In this document: positions 9,439 through 22,372 of the stretch, one piece after another
Layout: each line of letters begins with the position of its first letter
Position numbering within the stretch: position 1 is the stretch's first letter
Notes under the pieces: generated by a model
Told to the model about the DNA's origin: nothing
Database searches by the model: none
The model's input: the letters and a program-made list of their open reading frames with translations, nothing else
NCBI GenBank assembly: GCA_003439945.1
Contig: QVRM01001002.1
Coordinates: 1-64,000 of the forward strand
Origin: Dermanyssus gallinae
Lineage: Eukaryota > Arthropoda > Arachnida > Mesostigmata > Dermanyssidae
Length of the DNA stretch: 64,000 nucleotides
Reading direction: 5' to 3'
Made by a program: the position numbers and the translations under genes

Positions 9439-11299
9439 TGAATCACTCCATGTGTTCTAATCTTGCTCGTTATGCATCCTCATTAACTCCTGCCCACACC
9501 TTAGATACACCAGTAACCGAGAATCCACCATAGGCTTATATCCGATACATCTACTATCGTCGATGCTATTGTTGCTGCATTTTTGCTGATATCAATGTAC
9601 TTGTCGTTATTAAATTTTTCATTGCTGTTGCAATGCGTTCGTTCAGCACCGAGAAATATAAACATATGTCAGCAATTGCTTAGTTAAATATTCCTCTGTA
9701 ACGAGGCTCTTTTTTGTAATTACTCACTTATAGATCAACATCTTTTGAGTTGTATGTTCTTTCAGAGCTTAAACGCATTGGCCAAGCGCATAAATTGTAG
9801 TGCCGATTGCGTAACATATGAACAATGTAGAATAAAACAAAGTGATCGCGTTGTCCGGGGAGATTCTTGGAATGGAGACCGTATCGCGTCCCTAAAATCT
9901 ATTGACGTGAATCTGATAGAGGTGTGCAATCAGAAACTTTGGGCATGACCTCGCCTAATGTACGAATGGTGCTTGATGAGTCGTATCCACATGTCTGTGG
10001 TGTTGCCAATTGTGGCACTAGGGAGCGCAGGGACCTTCGTTGTTCGAGCTCGTCCGTGCAGAGCTATCTACTCTCCCTTTGCGTCGTATGGAAATAGCGG
10101 TGGTGAGCTCTGTGCACTGACCACGGTCCGCTGGAGTCCGCCCATGGAGCGCTGCGTTCGCATTGGTACGTGACAAGTGACAAGTTTAGCACTGTCTGTT
10201 GGCTGTCGGCTGTCTGCAGAGGCACGAAAAAAAAACAGTAACAATAACAATGGGTCGCTGGTCGCTCAATTAGTTCAAGCAGAGTTCATCAAGTCCGACA
10301 CGAGCATAGATAGATAGGCGAATACGTCTGGAAGCCTGGTAGTCCTATGGATCTCACTATATCCAAAGCGAGGTCCTTACGCCTGTTAGTTAGCGATGAA
10401 TAGGTCTGCACTGCAACAAAGTTACGTATATTACCCGTACACATACTGTATGTCGAGAGTTTGCTCTGCACATTCTGCCAAGCCCCACGTCCAGTTATGA
10501 CCTAGATTCGATATTATGTGAGCTCCCCTATACACCTGCCGATTCAATCTGTGTTCGAGGGCGAATAATAACCACTTTAGCACTGCCACAGAAAGCGACC
10601 TTGTTTTTGTGCTGACTGTTTGTTAGCCTTTTAATTAGTGTCGAAAGTTTTTTACTTTGCGCAGCAGCTTTCCATTCTGTACTGATGCCTTCTCCATTCT
10701 GTACTGAGGCATCATCGTACTGGTGTCCGAATAACACAATAAGACATTGCCATCCTTCTCCAGGGAGCAGTACACTGGAGACTACATTGGGGTGGCAATG
10801 TCATACCGCCTTTGTTGCCTTTATCATTGCAGTTCGGGCGGATGCCGGTGCGCCGATTGCTTAGAGGACAGCATAGCATACACGATATTAAGGTGTCCAG
10901 CATAGGTAAACAGGCGAAACCTTTACCCTTATCAAGAACTAAGACGACCGTATCGCCTGGAAGCATACTCTAGGAAACAACAACAACAACAAAAATAACA
11001 GCAAATAATATATGGGATCTTGCCTCTCCCAGCGGCGCCCGACAAAGTTATATGCCAGGACTTGTCCAAACAAGCAGAACTATTTCACTTTTGGCCAGGG
11101 TCAGCTTCAAGCTGACTGTTTTCATCCATAGTTACAACTCAAATAGTAGCAAATGCTGCTCGAATCTCTATATGTTCTGACGGCAAAGACATAAGTATGA
11201 TATTATTAATACACATTTAGTCAGTTACCATCAAGCTTCTATGGAGCTGGCAGGTTACTCTCCATGAGAACATATGGCTCAGAGTTCGTTTGGTCGCTA
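9098..11299. other. No gene recognised; two (TA)n tracts
   Basis: Mostly unique-looking AT-rich sequence with (TA)n at 9342-9364 and 9396-9435. Short frames at 9745-10173 and on the minus strand at 10528-10966 resemble nothing I know and lack codon-like continuity. No terminal repeats seen. Confidence 0.4.
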
Positions 11300-12985
11300 C
11301 AAACATTGGAAGAATATGGAAGAATATACTGCTCACGACGTATGGTCGTATAGATGACGTTGAACATCTTCAAGATCACTTCAGTATGACTTGTCCTTTA
11401 TCTTACCTTCTCAACCTTTCAAGTGCGTTGAAAAGCTGGACGTCATCATTGAAGATTCCACACTTGTATAATTTTTTTCGAGGCAAGAGATGGAGTAATC
11501 GTATTGTGCATTTCCATGACCAAAATAAAGTACAACTCACTTTGTCACCGACAGCTTCAAATCACGCAAGACAGACTACTTGTAAAACCCACTTACCGTA
11601 TCCTGCAGTTTTCTGTAGTCTTCGGATGAGTCTGCTTTTCATATATTTTGATGTCATCTTTGCAGCGAATTGATGTAAAGGATGAACATAAGTGACCCAG
11701 GGATAGTTTCTTGAGGGCAACCGGAGTTGGCTTTCGCCTGAACACAAACATGGAAGGTTCGCTTACGTAGAAAGTCATTTATACATGTAACTACTCGTAT
11801 TAGTACCTACTCCGAATTTAGGCAGCACCTCGAGTAGTTTGCTATGTATGTCACAGTGCCAAAAGCGGACTTAATATCGAAATTTATAACATTAAAGTGC
11901 CTCAATGCTTGAACAGGTTCTGCCCAGTCAAACTGCGTATCCAAAAGTCGAAGTGTGCAGCTTTTATCCGGATGGTAACTATTGGTCCGAAAATTCTCCG
12001 GTACCATCGAATCTTCAAGCGATCGACTAATTATCAAGCTTAGGTGGCGACATATCGAGATCCTGGGGAGCTTGAACACAATTAATGGCACCCTATGTGG
12101 AGTATCACTTGATGCGTAACACCCGAATCTCGCAAACGTAGTCCATTATCCGATGGATGGGTTTATCTAATTGAGCCTTTGTTTTTCTTAATAGGCTTTT
12201 TTATATATATTGGCAGCTAAATGATCTTTGGTACGTATAATTGACGCTGGATAATATTGAACTACAATCATTTTGCAGTATTGATCCCCATTTAATCGAG
12301 TTTACGTTGCTGTTTCAAATCACAGCGTGCTTTTCCAGAGCCATTTGTCAAATGCATGCTTTGTTGAGATCTTTCTAAAGCTGGCAAACGTTTTGCTCAA
12401 TAACCTCAAAATCAAGGACTGCTTGAAGTGCACGCAGATGATTGTCAATTGACGATATGAGGCAAGTTTGCTGTGGCACATGTAGCTCTATAAGAAAGTA
12501 CAGCTAATCAATAGGCTTAATACACATAGAGCCCACAGAGAAGCATATTTGGAAAATGAGGTCGAGATTTAGCTTCATGGAGTCGTAATTCCCTTTTTTA
12601 TAATCTAGCTGGGTTCTTGGCGTCTGCTTGGGGCGCTTGCTGACAGTTATGAAGAGCTCACTATCTAATTATCAGAAGACAGAGGTATGACCGCACATCA
12701 ACTCTGTCCACCGAGTCACCGTTGCAAGATACAATATCTAGCAGAAAATCGCGTTGACTGCTAGCGCGTGTTGCTTCTGTAACATATTGTTGAAGCCCGT
12801 ACTCGGTGCAGAGCTCAGGAGTACGGCTTCTTCTGCACTATCGTCTGCGAGTCGTAACGCGCTGAGCGTCTCCCAATTTATGTCCGGCCGATTGAAGTTC
12901 CCGGTTAGTAGAACTGGATGGTTACATTCTATTAGTCATTATAGCTTTTGAAATATTATGTCATTCTTGCCAGTTACGCTCAAAT
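11300..12985 (-). pseudogene. Decayed CR1/L2-like LINE (endonuclease and RT)
   Basis: The minus strand read downward shows parts of a CR1/L2-type ORF2 in the right order. Near 12,900-12,760 is GNFNRPDINWETLSALR (family GDFN.PDINW, the endonuclease motif, with D to N). Near 12,580 comes KKGNYDSMK (usual pre-RT KANYD block). About 12,000-11,830 gives DKSCTLRLLDTQFDW and FNVINFDIKSAFGTV (RT block with the first catalytic Asp). About 11,720-11,650 gives a MFILYINSL segment and DDIKIYEK (the YADD-box region). Then comes a segment like VVLYFGHGNAQYDY near 11,540, matching the post-RT VLHFG motif. Multiple stops and frameshifts; dead. Confidence 0.7.
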
Positions 12986-12999
12986 TAAACGAGGCCTTC

Positions 13000-14645
13000 C
13001 TCTATTCCTCTAATCTTGCGCGGGTTGTCCAAGAAGAGTAGTGGTCCTGATGAGATCTATTACGAACATTGGGCTGAGTCGTCTGATGTTTTAGCAGGGG
13101 AGCTGTGTAATCTGTTTAGACAGATACACAGCGGGGGACACATACCCCAGGCTTGGCACAAGGCCAGGCTTACTCTGCTATTCAAGAGAAAATACAGTGA
13201 CAACGTGGACGATCCAAATATCTACCGGGATATCGCGTCGGAACGCACTCTTAAGGAAATCTTTGCTAAGTTGATTATCTTAAGGGTGTTTCCAACTGTA
13301 GAGAAGGCCCTACCTCCGGAGTAATTCGGAATCAGGAAGAGTCGAGGTACACAGGACGCGATCTACGTACTCCAGTCGGAAGTTGAGCGAGCGTTGGCTG
13401 TGCCCAGGGGTCACTTGTACGCCGTCTTTATCGATTGTGTTAAGGCCTTCGACAAAGCTCCCCTTCACTTACTAGTCGATTCCTTTCGACGTGCTGGGGT
13501 GGGTGGTTCTTTTCTACGAGCGCTCTTTGCCGAAGACCGTCCTGAAGTAAACATAAGGCGCGAAGACACCTTGCAGCTGAGTCAAAACGTAACGACCCCT
13601 CAAGGAGACCCTCTCAGTTGCCTGGCCTTCTCTTCTCTCAGCCACGATGTGGGGAAGGAGTTCAGAAAGGCCGTCGTCGTTATGTATGCAGATGACATAG
13701 TAGTGTCTCGCGGTGCCATTCGTCGAATTGTCGGCGACGTAGACAGTTACCTTTACCGTAAAGGCGTACAAATAAATTCGCGGAAGACGAAAGTCATTAA
13801 GTTTCGCCGTGAGGGTCGAGTAATAATCATTATTCATGAGAAACGTAAGACCCTGTTGGGACCAATTGCTGGAGTTTGCCAACTCCTTTCGTATTTGGGT
13901 CTGAGAGTACACTATACGGGAACGGCCTTTACATAGCATATCGGTGTCAGGTGTCGGGTGGCTATTGCCTCTATTCACACAGAGGTGAGAAACATTTGAC
14001 GACTGTCTCTAAGTGCCGCAGGGCATCTTTTTGAGCTTAAGATTGTTCCAATGTTGAACTACAGCCTTTACAGGGTGTGGGGCCATTTTTCAGCGGCAAA
14101 TTTTGCACAGCTAAAAAGATGCTTCACAATATATATGAAGCGTGTTCTTTGCTTGCCGCGGACGGCAAGAAGCCGCTTCGTGTACCTGCTAGCGAGTTGC
14201 GGACCGGCAATGGAAACAATCGGAGTCAGGCTTAAGTCACCTATTACAGAACCACTTTAGCAATTTTGATTTTGCTGAGGTAGCGCAGTTAAATGTGTAC
14301 CTCGCTAGGGAGCTTTGGGATGGAATGACACTGGCCGTGGTTCACTGGCCGGCACGTGTACACAAGGTAAATTGTGCATGGCTATCATCACTTGGTGTAT
14401 TTGACCACAGGATTTCACCAAGTTGGCGATTTATATCCTTTTCGGTTCTGCTCGCAGATATGCGCTATATACCACGGAGCGAGCTGCCAGGCGCAACGGC
14501 GGTCTTTGCACTTTCTCGCACGGTGGGACGGTCGCTGAAGTGTTCAAATTGTATATATTGACGACTGCATTGTAATTATGTACCATTTTGAAATGCAAAG
14601 TTATTGCGATATTACAATATGTGTATATATATAAGCGAACAATAA
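13000..14645 (+). pseudogene. Decayed Cys-tail LINE: RT, post-RT and Cys/His tail
   Basis: Begins abruptly after the minus-strand LINE. 13,016-13,324 reads an RT amino-terminal block (SSGPDEIYYEHW, then WHKARLTLLFK). The main RT follows at 13,394-13,936: LYAVFIDCVKAFDKAP (catalytic Asp), TPQGDPLSC, and VVVMYADDIVV with both Asp of the YADD box intact. Post-RT reads IYMKRVLCLP and RSRFVYLLAS at 14,051-14,260. The Cys/His tail survives in another frame near 14,350-14,490 (HVYTR, stop, IVHGYHH). Stops at 13,322 and 13,934 plus frameshifts inactivate it. No endonuclease is attached, so it is 5'-truncated. The 3' end resembles copy 1 (441-575). Confidence 0.75.
13819..13846 (+). repeat. 28-bp exact repeat inside RT remnant (also at 15,044-15,071)
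   Basis: Identical 28-bp sequence beginning AGTAATAATCATTATT at both places, containing the near-palindrome AATAATCATTATT. Here it replaces family coding sequence after the FRR.GR motif. Confidence 0.85.
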
Positions 14646-14758
14646 ATCTTGAGACAACAAAAAAACATTTATCCAATATTGACATTTACATAGTGCTTAC
14701 CATTGTTTCTTGTGTGACTACTATCCGTACTAAGCATATAGTGTAGTTATGTGTTCTA

Positions 14759-14761
<3 letters not shown>

Positions 14762-14798
<37 letters not shown>
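14762..14798. repeat. (TA)n microsatellite
   Basis: About 37 bp of alternating TA. Confidence 0.95.
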
Positions 14799-14800
<2 letters not shown>

Positions 14801-15043
14801 TGTGCATTTATAGTTAGAGAATGCATTAATACAGGCGTAATAATTGTAGACGTAAAATATCTATATTATGCCTACAGCAAATAGCAGTGAAGTGAGTTTC
14901 GCGCACACTTTACTAGTGAGCTTCACTTCATTTGACCATATACTAACGAGAGTTCCTATTGATGGCATTTTTGAAAACGGACGTGAGGTGTGGATTCAAA
15001 TCAAAGACGAACCGTTCCCAAATATTTTACTAATACTACTAAA

Positions 15044-15190
15044 AGTAATAATCATTATTCATGAGAAACGTTCATCGTTTTTACTTTAGACGAGGTAAAC
15101 GCCGAGGTGGACCATAACTATTTATGTAAAAAATTAAAGAAACGAGGACACAAGTATGCCTATAATATATATAGTGCAGTTCTATCCCCA
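15044..15190 (+). pseudogene. Short RT-like scrap
   Basis: Starts with the 28-bp repeat shared with 13,819. One frame then reads LDEVNAEVDHNYLCKKLKKRGHK, resembling the catalytic LDF.KAFD..DH..L..KL...G block of LINE RTs but lacking the usual F-D pair. Too short and diverged to assign to a clade; it may be chance. Confidence 0.3.
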
Positions 15191-17445
15191 AATATTAAAA
15201 AAAAGAACGTTACCTAGCCCAACACCTAGACGATGGCCACTACCGCTGGATACTACAAAGCGGGTGCCTGTGTCACTACAGTAGAAGTATAGTCTAGTAT
15301 AGGCTACAATTGCAAACTACTAATGCTTGTCTTGTATTTATTAAAGCGACCTTTCAAAATGTATGTTGGAGTATGCAACTCTCTTGGAACGCTTGACAAG
15401 AAATATATTGTATAATTGTTGTATACAGCTACATGTCTCGCACAGCTGCACACATTCTAAAAAAAACTTAAGAGAGAACTAGAGAAGGATCCCACATCGA
15501 TTGAACAAGCTAGCTACAAACTTCTGCCGTTATCTTATAATTGAATCCGTTTGCCCCTCGCAAGCCCGGATAGCATCTCGCAGGATTTCTATTACAAAAT
15601 CAGTTTTAAATTAATATACTAGCCAGGTGCTTTATTCTTTAATATTGTTTTCTCATGAGAAATTGAGAAACGGTCACACAATATCTAATTATTGAGACGG
15701 CCTTCGGTTTCTTTTTTAAGTTTACGATCATGCGTCTAATCGTATTTCTTAGTACACACTAAGTGTCTTGATTTAAAAGTTTGAAAATGCTGCACTGATC
15801 CCATGCCCAGCGTTGTAAACCGTTGCTTATATAAGCCCAAATAGTCTTTACAGTCGAACAACGGTTGCTTAAATGGAACAGGTAAATAAGATGTGTACCC
15901 GACAAATTCAGCGACGGTCTTATAAAGAAAGACCCTGACTACATTAAAGATCAAATTGAATTTTCGCTGACGTGCAACATCCTAAGGAATAGGTAGCATT
16001 CTCAACAGCGTTGCAGCTACGTACTAGTGAAACATGCACTTGTAGATCACTGGAGAAACTAGAAACTATATTCCACCTCTTATGGGCGTTCTTGCAGAAA
16101 TACGATTTAGACAATAGCTATGACCTGTGACCTGTAGAACTGTACTATTTAGCACACCTAATTGATTAAGTTTAGATGTTGGAGAAAGCGCTAGAGGTAA
16201 CTTTGGTTAATGAAGTATGTTGTCTTTCAAATGACCCGATGCAGCCTCCAAGCGTATCTGTACAGTCTATCAGAGTTGGCTGACCTCGCATCGGCTCTTA
16301 TCTTAGTCCATCGATTTCCCCATTAGATGACTGAGGACCACCAGTCGGACTGCACACAATTATAGATTTGTCTAAAACTTTCAATTGAACTAAAATGACG
16401 TGGGGGCGAACCTAAACAAAAATCTGCCTAATGTACCAATGTTTTTGATCTGCTGCCTAAAGCTTTCATTTTAATTTTGCGAAAAAAAATGAATAGTTTC
16501 TCCAAGCAGAGAGCTGTAACGCAAACCTATATGATACGTTGAAAAGATATTATCAGGATATTTTTCTGGTGCCTTCTAGCTTAAATTCTGGATTTAAATT
16601 GCAACATTAAGCGCAGCGCACATAGAATCACGACACTTTACTGCCACCTGCTTGCTCTCGTAAATTTTAAATGCTACTTTACTTTGCTGAGTTATGCTCT
16701 CTACCTTGCTTCTGGGCGATGCGGCTAGTAAAACTAGAGCTCGTGTTCTCTTGTAGTAGTTACGCGTGTACACAGCTCTAGATTGAGTGGTGTCGAGAGC
16801 AGTTGCTGGTGTGTATATATAGACACTTCGGGACAAGATTTGCATCAGCCACTAAATTTAGCTAAATGTAGTGTAACTAAAAAACTTATACTAAACTAAC
16901 AACGATATTGAAAATGACTATACTACTTGAAAGACCACTGAATTAATTTTAAAACACGACCGGAACGTTGAAGCAGTACGTCTCATTCTTAACCCTATAG
17001 AGAAGTGAGCTGCATCATATGTATATGTATAGACCCTACAAATTGCTTGGATATGCAATCTCGATCACATAGTCACTTCTGTTCTAATCGCAGGTGTCTT
17101 TAATCAAACACATAACAATATGTCTAGCAAAGTATAGTTTGTCATTTAGCCAGAGACATTGTCTAATAGAAGAGCTAACAACGAGTTTGGATAAATTGTC
17201 ACCACGCCGAAGAGAGCCACCCCGGCCGTTGCTTTGCTTGAGCTAGGCTATACTCAATGTTGTGTAGCTCGTAAACTGACCAATGCTTGCCGAGTCGCTT
17301 ACAGAGTTCTTGCCGCTTGCAGCGTCTACCAGCTGTATCAACTCACGGCTAGCTTCCATCGGAGGGCAGCGTTCGCACTACAACTGATCGCGACCACGAT
17401 CGTTTTCTCTTAATGCAAATCTTTGCAAAATCGCTGACTTACACT

Positions 17446-17447
<2 letters not shown>
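15191..17447. other. No gene recognised
   Basis: AT-rich sequence with only short, biased frames on either strand (for example 15,736-15,954 and 16,594-16,845, minus). No TIR, LTR, LINE motif or tRNA box found. Confidence 0.4.

Positions 17448-17493
<46 letters not shown>
17448..17493. repeat. (TA)n microsatellite
   Basis: About 46 bp of alternating TA. Confidence 0.95.
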
Positions 17494-17494
<1 letters not shown>

Positions 17495-17689
17495 ATATAG
17501 ATATATGTATATGCACACACAACTTGTGCGTGCAAAATAAGCACTTGCAACAATGAATTGGGTGCATATAAAGTAAAAACGTTTAATTTTGTAGTGAAGT
17601 TTTGTTGTAGTAGAATGACGATAAAGCTTGTTTACCGATGTGGGTGGTCCGACTTTACATATTCATATAATGTGTGGCTGCAACAGAGC

Positions 17690-17945
17690 GAGTCGTTCGA
17701 TGGAAAACCATAATGTTTGCTTTATCTGGCGCGTTCGACGGCTAGCGAGGGAAGGGTAGTCGTACTGAGAACAGTTTGCAATAATCAGATTCCCAAAGAG
17801 TCGCATGTTAATAGAGACGGGAACGTTTGTGTCCGCCAGATACAGACCGTTGCTTGTCGAAGAATTGTCACGCGATTCTAAGCCTAGAGGGAAGGGGCAG
17901 AGACCCACGGGTTTAGTGTGTTTGTGAGTCCCACACTAATTGCTA
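17690..17945 (+). pseudogene. Possible R1-type LINE 3' scrap
   Basis: At 17,900-17,941 the plus strand reads ETHGFSVFVSPTLI, closely matching EESGFSGYVSPTLV at 21,155-21,196, at the end of the R1-type element there. I know similar GFSGYVSPTLV-like ends from R1-clade LINEs. The rest of the segment is unreadable. Assignment depends on this one motif. Confidence 0.35.
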
Positions 17946-19146
17946 ATAATTGCCTCGCGTCGCGTGTGCAATATCCATTTCCGAAATCTCCCATTAAAAA
18001 ATCAAAATATACATGACGTACGCTAACTTGCCCGATTCTGTTCACATGAGAGTACGGAAATCTTCGGGAAGCGCGGCTTACAATCATACCATATCACGAA
18101 CCGAATTACCATGCATTTGGTACCAAAATGATCGCCATTAAATGATGCCACAATTGCGTTTCATTTGCGAAAAAAAGACGTATTTGTTTTCTAAACTCCA
18201 GATGCAGAAAAATAAGCCACCACCACTTGATATAAGTTTTCCAAATCATTCTCAATAGGGCTGAATAGGATTTGCCTTTCGCAGGGTTTCCTTCCGAATA
18301 TGCCCAGGTTTCTTATCGAACGACCGATGCAACCGCACATTTTTTAAACTATTTTTACATAGGTATATATGCTACTTGTTGCCGTCGCGACTGCCAGCTT
18401 CGGTTTTGTTTTTGCGCCTCTAGCATCTACCTTATTCAATTGTTGACCCTATTCGATTGTCATATAGCAGAACAATGGGTCCCTTATTGTAGCGTCGCTG
18501 TGCTGTTTGGCCACTTCTAGTGCCTCATCAAGAATCGCATGTCCTCTATGTTTGTTGCCTCTTTGGCGCATCCGAATAGAAGTAAGTGTTCGCTGCTTAG
18601 AGACTTACCCCTGTTCAACCGTTTCCTGTGCGCGATTTGCCTATGATTGTCGTGAGTTTGCCTGCCTATGATAGGCGCTGCCGCGCCCCGACAAGACCCT
18701 GAAACTGCGCGGACATGCTTTTCCATGTCGTAGTGTCTGCTGAGTCTTTCTCTCTGGCTATTAGGGTCCCTAGGGAGCTAGATACTTGCGTCCATCCATG
18801 GAGTGCTTTTGTACACCTCCTCTGGCAAGCCACAGCTCAGGAGAAAAATTCGGCGAATTACAGTCCTTGATTTGGGCCTTCATTTTTACCACTTAGTTAC
18901 CCATTAGAGTAAGTTCTGTGATAGTCTTGGCCTTTTCTCTTGCTTCTCAGAGTAGCCTGTGCAGCCTGTTCTTTCTCTTCACCGCCTGCTTCCTCTCTGT
19001 TTGCTTGCAGAGCACAGTCACTTGTACTAGATTCTGAGTTACGTTCCTAATTTCGAGATGGCCATGCGTGCGCCGGCTGTTCCTCCGTTGACCGGGCCGG
19101 TATCGCAGACGCCTGTAGCACATACATTGTCGCTGTCCCTGGCAAA

Positions 19147-19177
<31 letters not shown>

Positions 19178-19640
19178 AGCGGATAGAAAATATATGTTTT
19201 TAGTATCTATACGTTCGCATTCGCGGGGGTTGAAATGAGGATACTGGCGTTCGCCGCGCTCTAGACTTTGCTATCATAAGCGATCCTCATCTAAACCGCC
19301 GAAAATGCAAAGCGTTCATACCCGCCCGAGCAGGAGAGCAGAGACGTACATATACTAAAACCTATGTTCCCTCTGGGCCAGATGTGTATAGGTAACCAAA
19401 GAGAAACTAGCTCACCCACACAACATTTAGAGTTCTCTACGAGCCAGACATTCCAGCCAGTGAAACTTTGCCACGCAGCCGAGCCGTACCCAGTTTGCGT
19501 GCGTCCATGCGTCATATCTGGTATCGAAGGAGAGCCTGTTTTGAGTAGGATGTATGCCATTTCTCATGGCCATCAGAGCAACTGCTTTTACGGACATTTA
19601 GTAAAGATGGGCTATTGTTCGCGCCGTATTAATGCCTAAT
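17946..19640. other. No gene recognised; one (TA)n tract
   Basis: Contains (TA)n at 19,151-19,177. Frames at 18,272-18,520 (plus), 18,517-18,726 (minus) and 19,291-19,639 (both strands) show no family resemblance. Sequence is moderately GC-rich from 18,700 to 19,620. Confidence 0.35.
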
Positions 19641-21210
19641 GGGATTATCAAGTTGTTTCGTTTTTTGACAATGACAGTTTACAATGTTGCGGCCAAACAT
19701 GCAGCAATAGAAGCCGAACCGGTCAGGATATTCAGGTGGTTTACTCTGCCCGCTCTCTGGGAATGTACCTGGACAGAGGCTTGTAATGTATATTCGACCT
19801 CTGCTTGGCTGCAGAGAAAGCCACAAACGTTTTACACGAATCGCCCGGGGGATTCCAAATACATTCGGACCGCGAGAATCGAAGCGACGCCTTCGTATGT
19901 CGGTTGCCGGGTCAATTATGTTATTCGCGACCCCGGTGTGGCCATTAACCGTACCGATTCCTGCCCGCAATAGGGCGCTGATGCGTGAGACCCAATGCCT
20001 CGCTGCCTACAATACGGTCAGCACGGCGGCTGTCCTTGTACTAGCTGGCACGATTCGTTGGGACCTGAAGGCCGACGTTCGTCGTCGCTTGTGGGCGGAA
20101 CTGATAAGAGATAAGGAAGAAGAAAGGGATAAAACTTTGGTTTTCCGTCAGACTGAATGGGACGCCATACCGGACGGGGAACCTGGGGCTCGAGTGAAGG
20201 TTCTGATACCAGGCATTAAGGCGTGGATTAACCGGCCTGGCGGCAAGTTGACACACTACGTGACCTAAGTGCTTACAGGACATGGCAACTTTGAGAATTT
20301 CCTTTTTTGAAAAAAAAACAGATACGGCACTCTGCAAGCACTGCGAAGGAACAAAGGAGGACACGTCCGAACACAGAATACTGCTGTACCCGGCGTGAGC
20401 TCCTTTACGCACGAACGTCTTCTGAACTTGCATGATTACTCGAATCTTATAGTTACTACAATCAAAAGCAACATACACGCCAAGGAAGGAGATAATCGTT
20501 TTTACATGACAAGGCCCCGTGAAGCACTCGAGGGCAGCTAAGATAAGAACGCTACTATTCACCGCCCCTCAATTCTTTGAAGGGCTATTGCTTGCGAAGT
20601 TCTCCGTTGAGTGTGGGGATAGGGACATTACTTTTAGTGGGCTCACATTTGTAGCTAAGATTTCCTGCCGTGGCATTGTGTGCGAACCGCATTTTACAGT
20701 TGGTCTCCTCGAAAAAAAGTTGCAGAACCATGTTCGTACACAGCAGGGTGGACAATTCGTGATAGCGTACGTTGTTTGAGGACTCTAGAACTAAGTGAAG
20801 CACTGCAAGAGCACATTTTGGACGACTTTTGTAAGTCGATAAGCCCCAAATTGAATGCGCTTTTACGAACTATTGGACAAATTGTTCTTGAAGCCCCCAG
20901 GTATCAGTCTTACACCATCAAATTCAGACAGATTCTCTCTAAGGCCGATGCAGAGAAGAGACTTGCCCGATATCGGGCGCTCCTGGGCTCCCTCACGCAC
21001 AAGGCAGCAAGCTGTGTTGGATTATGTCTGACAAGGATATACTGATGACATGCGGGATGACAGAGGGGATAAGGCTGAGTAGAGGAGAACGGCAGAGGCG
21101 CCTCTCCCACGACTTCGAAGTAATGCCAAAGTAGTACCGAGCCTGGGAGGTGGGGAGGAATCCGGGTTTAGTGGGTATGTGAGTCCTACACTAGTCACGC
21201 AGGCTGCTAG
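19640..21210 (+). pseudogene. R1-type LINE remnant, C-terminal half
   Basis: Post-RT part of an R1-clade LINE. Near 19,760-19,780 a KYLG-like block reads SLGMYLDRGL. 19,786-20,268 is open and carries IPNTFGPRESKRRLRMSVAG, LFATPVWPL and AYNTVSTAAVLVLAGTIRWD, the typical R1 segment after RT. VLTGHGNFENF (about 20,270) is followed by a zinc-knuckle-like CKHC...EH (20,340) in which the final Cys reads Tyr. 20,880-21,045 matches the R1 tail, and EESGFSGYVSPTLV (21,155) its usual 3' terminus. RT and endonuclease are absent. Frameshifts and a stop after CKHC make it inactive. Confidence 0.7.
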
Positions 21211-21823
21211 TGACGCATGTGCATCATGCATCCCCGAACCCTCCCAGATAAAAAAAACAACAACAAAAAATATATACTTATGGCTTGTCCTTGATTCAGT
21301 AGGTGTCACAATTGTGCAACAGTGTAACACATTTCCAGCTTATGCACGTCTTGAGTATAGTGTTAGCGAAGGAGGCGTGCGTGCCGCCATGCAGCAGGCA
21401 GTTTCTCAAGTCCTGATAGGCATCTCTAATTGAAGTGGTGATTCAAGCCAACGAGCGAGTCAGTGTCGCCGCTCCCACTCAATAACGCCCCGCACACAGT
21501 AATTGAGAGGATTTGAATTTGGACTGCTAGGTGACCACGCGTGCTTAAACTAGAACATTCTCATATGCTTCGCCAACCATCATTCCATTAAGTGGCTGGC
21601 ATGAGCGGATGCGCCGTCCCGCTGAAATACTTATTGCCAGTAGACCTAGCATTTATTCACGGTTGCAGCGCCGTTTGTGGAACATCGCCATAAACGTATA
21701 AAACATTATTTTTTAGATCGTTAGAGATCTCCTTGCCGGCACGTGCAAAAACATTTCGTTTAAATGCTTCCTGTCAATTGGATTAGGCATTTGAAGCAAG
21801 CGACATTAGCGATTCCCCATTAA
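21211..21823. other. No gene recognised
   Basis: No motif seen, apart from an AAC-rich patch near 21,255. Confidence 0.4.
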
Positions 21824-21825
21824 TA

Positions 21826-21890
<65 letters not shown>
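21824..21890. repeat. (TA)n microsatellite, ~66 bp
   Basis: Alternating TA, directly followed by a LINE scrap. Confidence 0.95.
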
Positions 21891-21892
<2 letters not shown>

Positions 21893-21894
<2 letters not shown>

Positions 21895-22045
21895 GTCTCC
21901 CACAACCTGAGGAATCAACGGTTATCAAAGGCAATGACCACGTTTCATCATATAAACGGATTGTTCGCTCGGCGCATTGCTAAATGGATATACCTGATGG
22001 CACCCCTTTTCAATTTACCTGAATGTAAAGTACTGCCCGCTTGAC
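21893..22045 (+). pseudogene. CR1/L2-like LINE C-terminal scrap
   Basis: Reads HNLRNQRLSKAMTTFH then INGLFARRIAKW, matching NNLRSQRSITSK and VNGLFAWRMAKW at 40,570-40,660 in the better preserved copy. Only the last ~45 codons survive. Confidence 0.6.
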
Positions 22046-22111
22046 TGTTACAACGCCGAATGTTTTGACCTCTGCGCCGCACACCCTACTCATGTAATAA
22101 TGATGACTGCA

Positions 22112-22164
<53 letters not shown>

Positions 22165-22372
22165 TACTAGATTATTTAATGTTTCTTATGCTAGAATGCC
22201 ATAACGGGTACTGTTGTAGTACCAGGTTACTCTGACGACGTTATATCTTGTATCTCAGCATCAGTGTTGAGAATTGAGCTCTATGGGTTATATTATCCTT
22301 CCTTCCGAGAGTCTTTTCTGGACAGATATATTCAATTGTCCATCCTAAAAATAGCCAAGTTCCTAGTCATAT
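22046..22372. other. No gene; (TA)n at 22,114-22,160
   Basis: Spacer with a 46-bp TA tract, otherwise featureless. Confidence 0.5.

Noticed and set aside
17884..18087. Minus-strand MGDFGNGYC resembling an APE endonuclease GDFN motif
   Set aside because: Surrounding residues do not continue the domain, and the overlapping plus strand carries a better R1-type terminus match.
19786..20268. 160-codon frame as a host gene
   Set aside because: Its segments match the post-RT region of R1-type LINEs and flanking remnants extend it.
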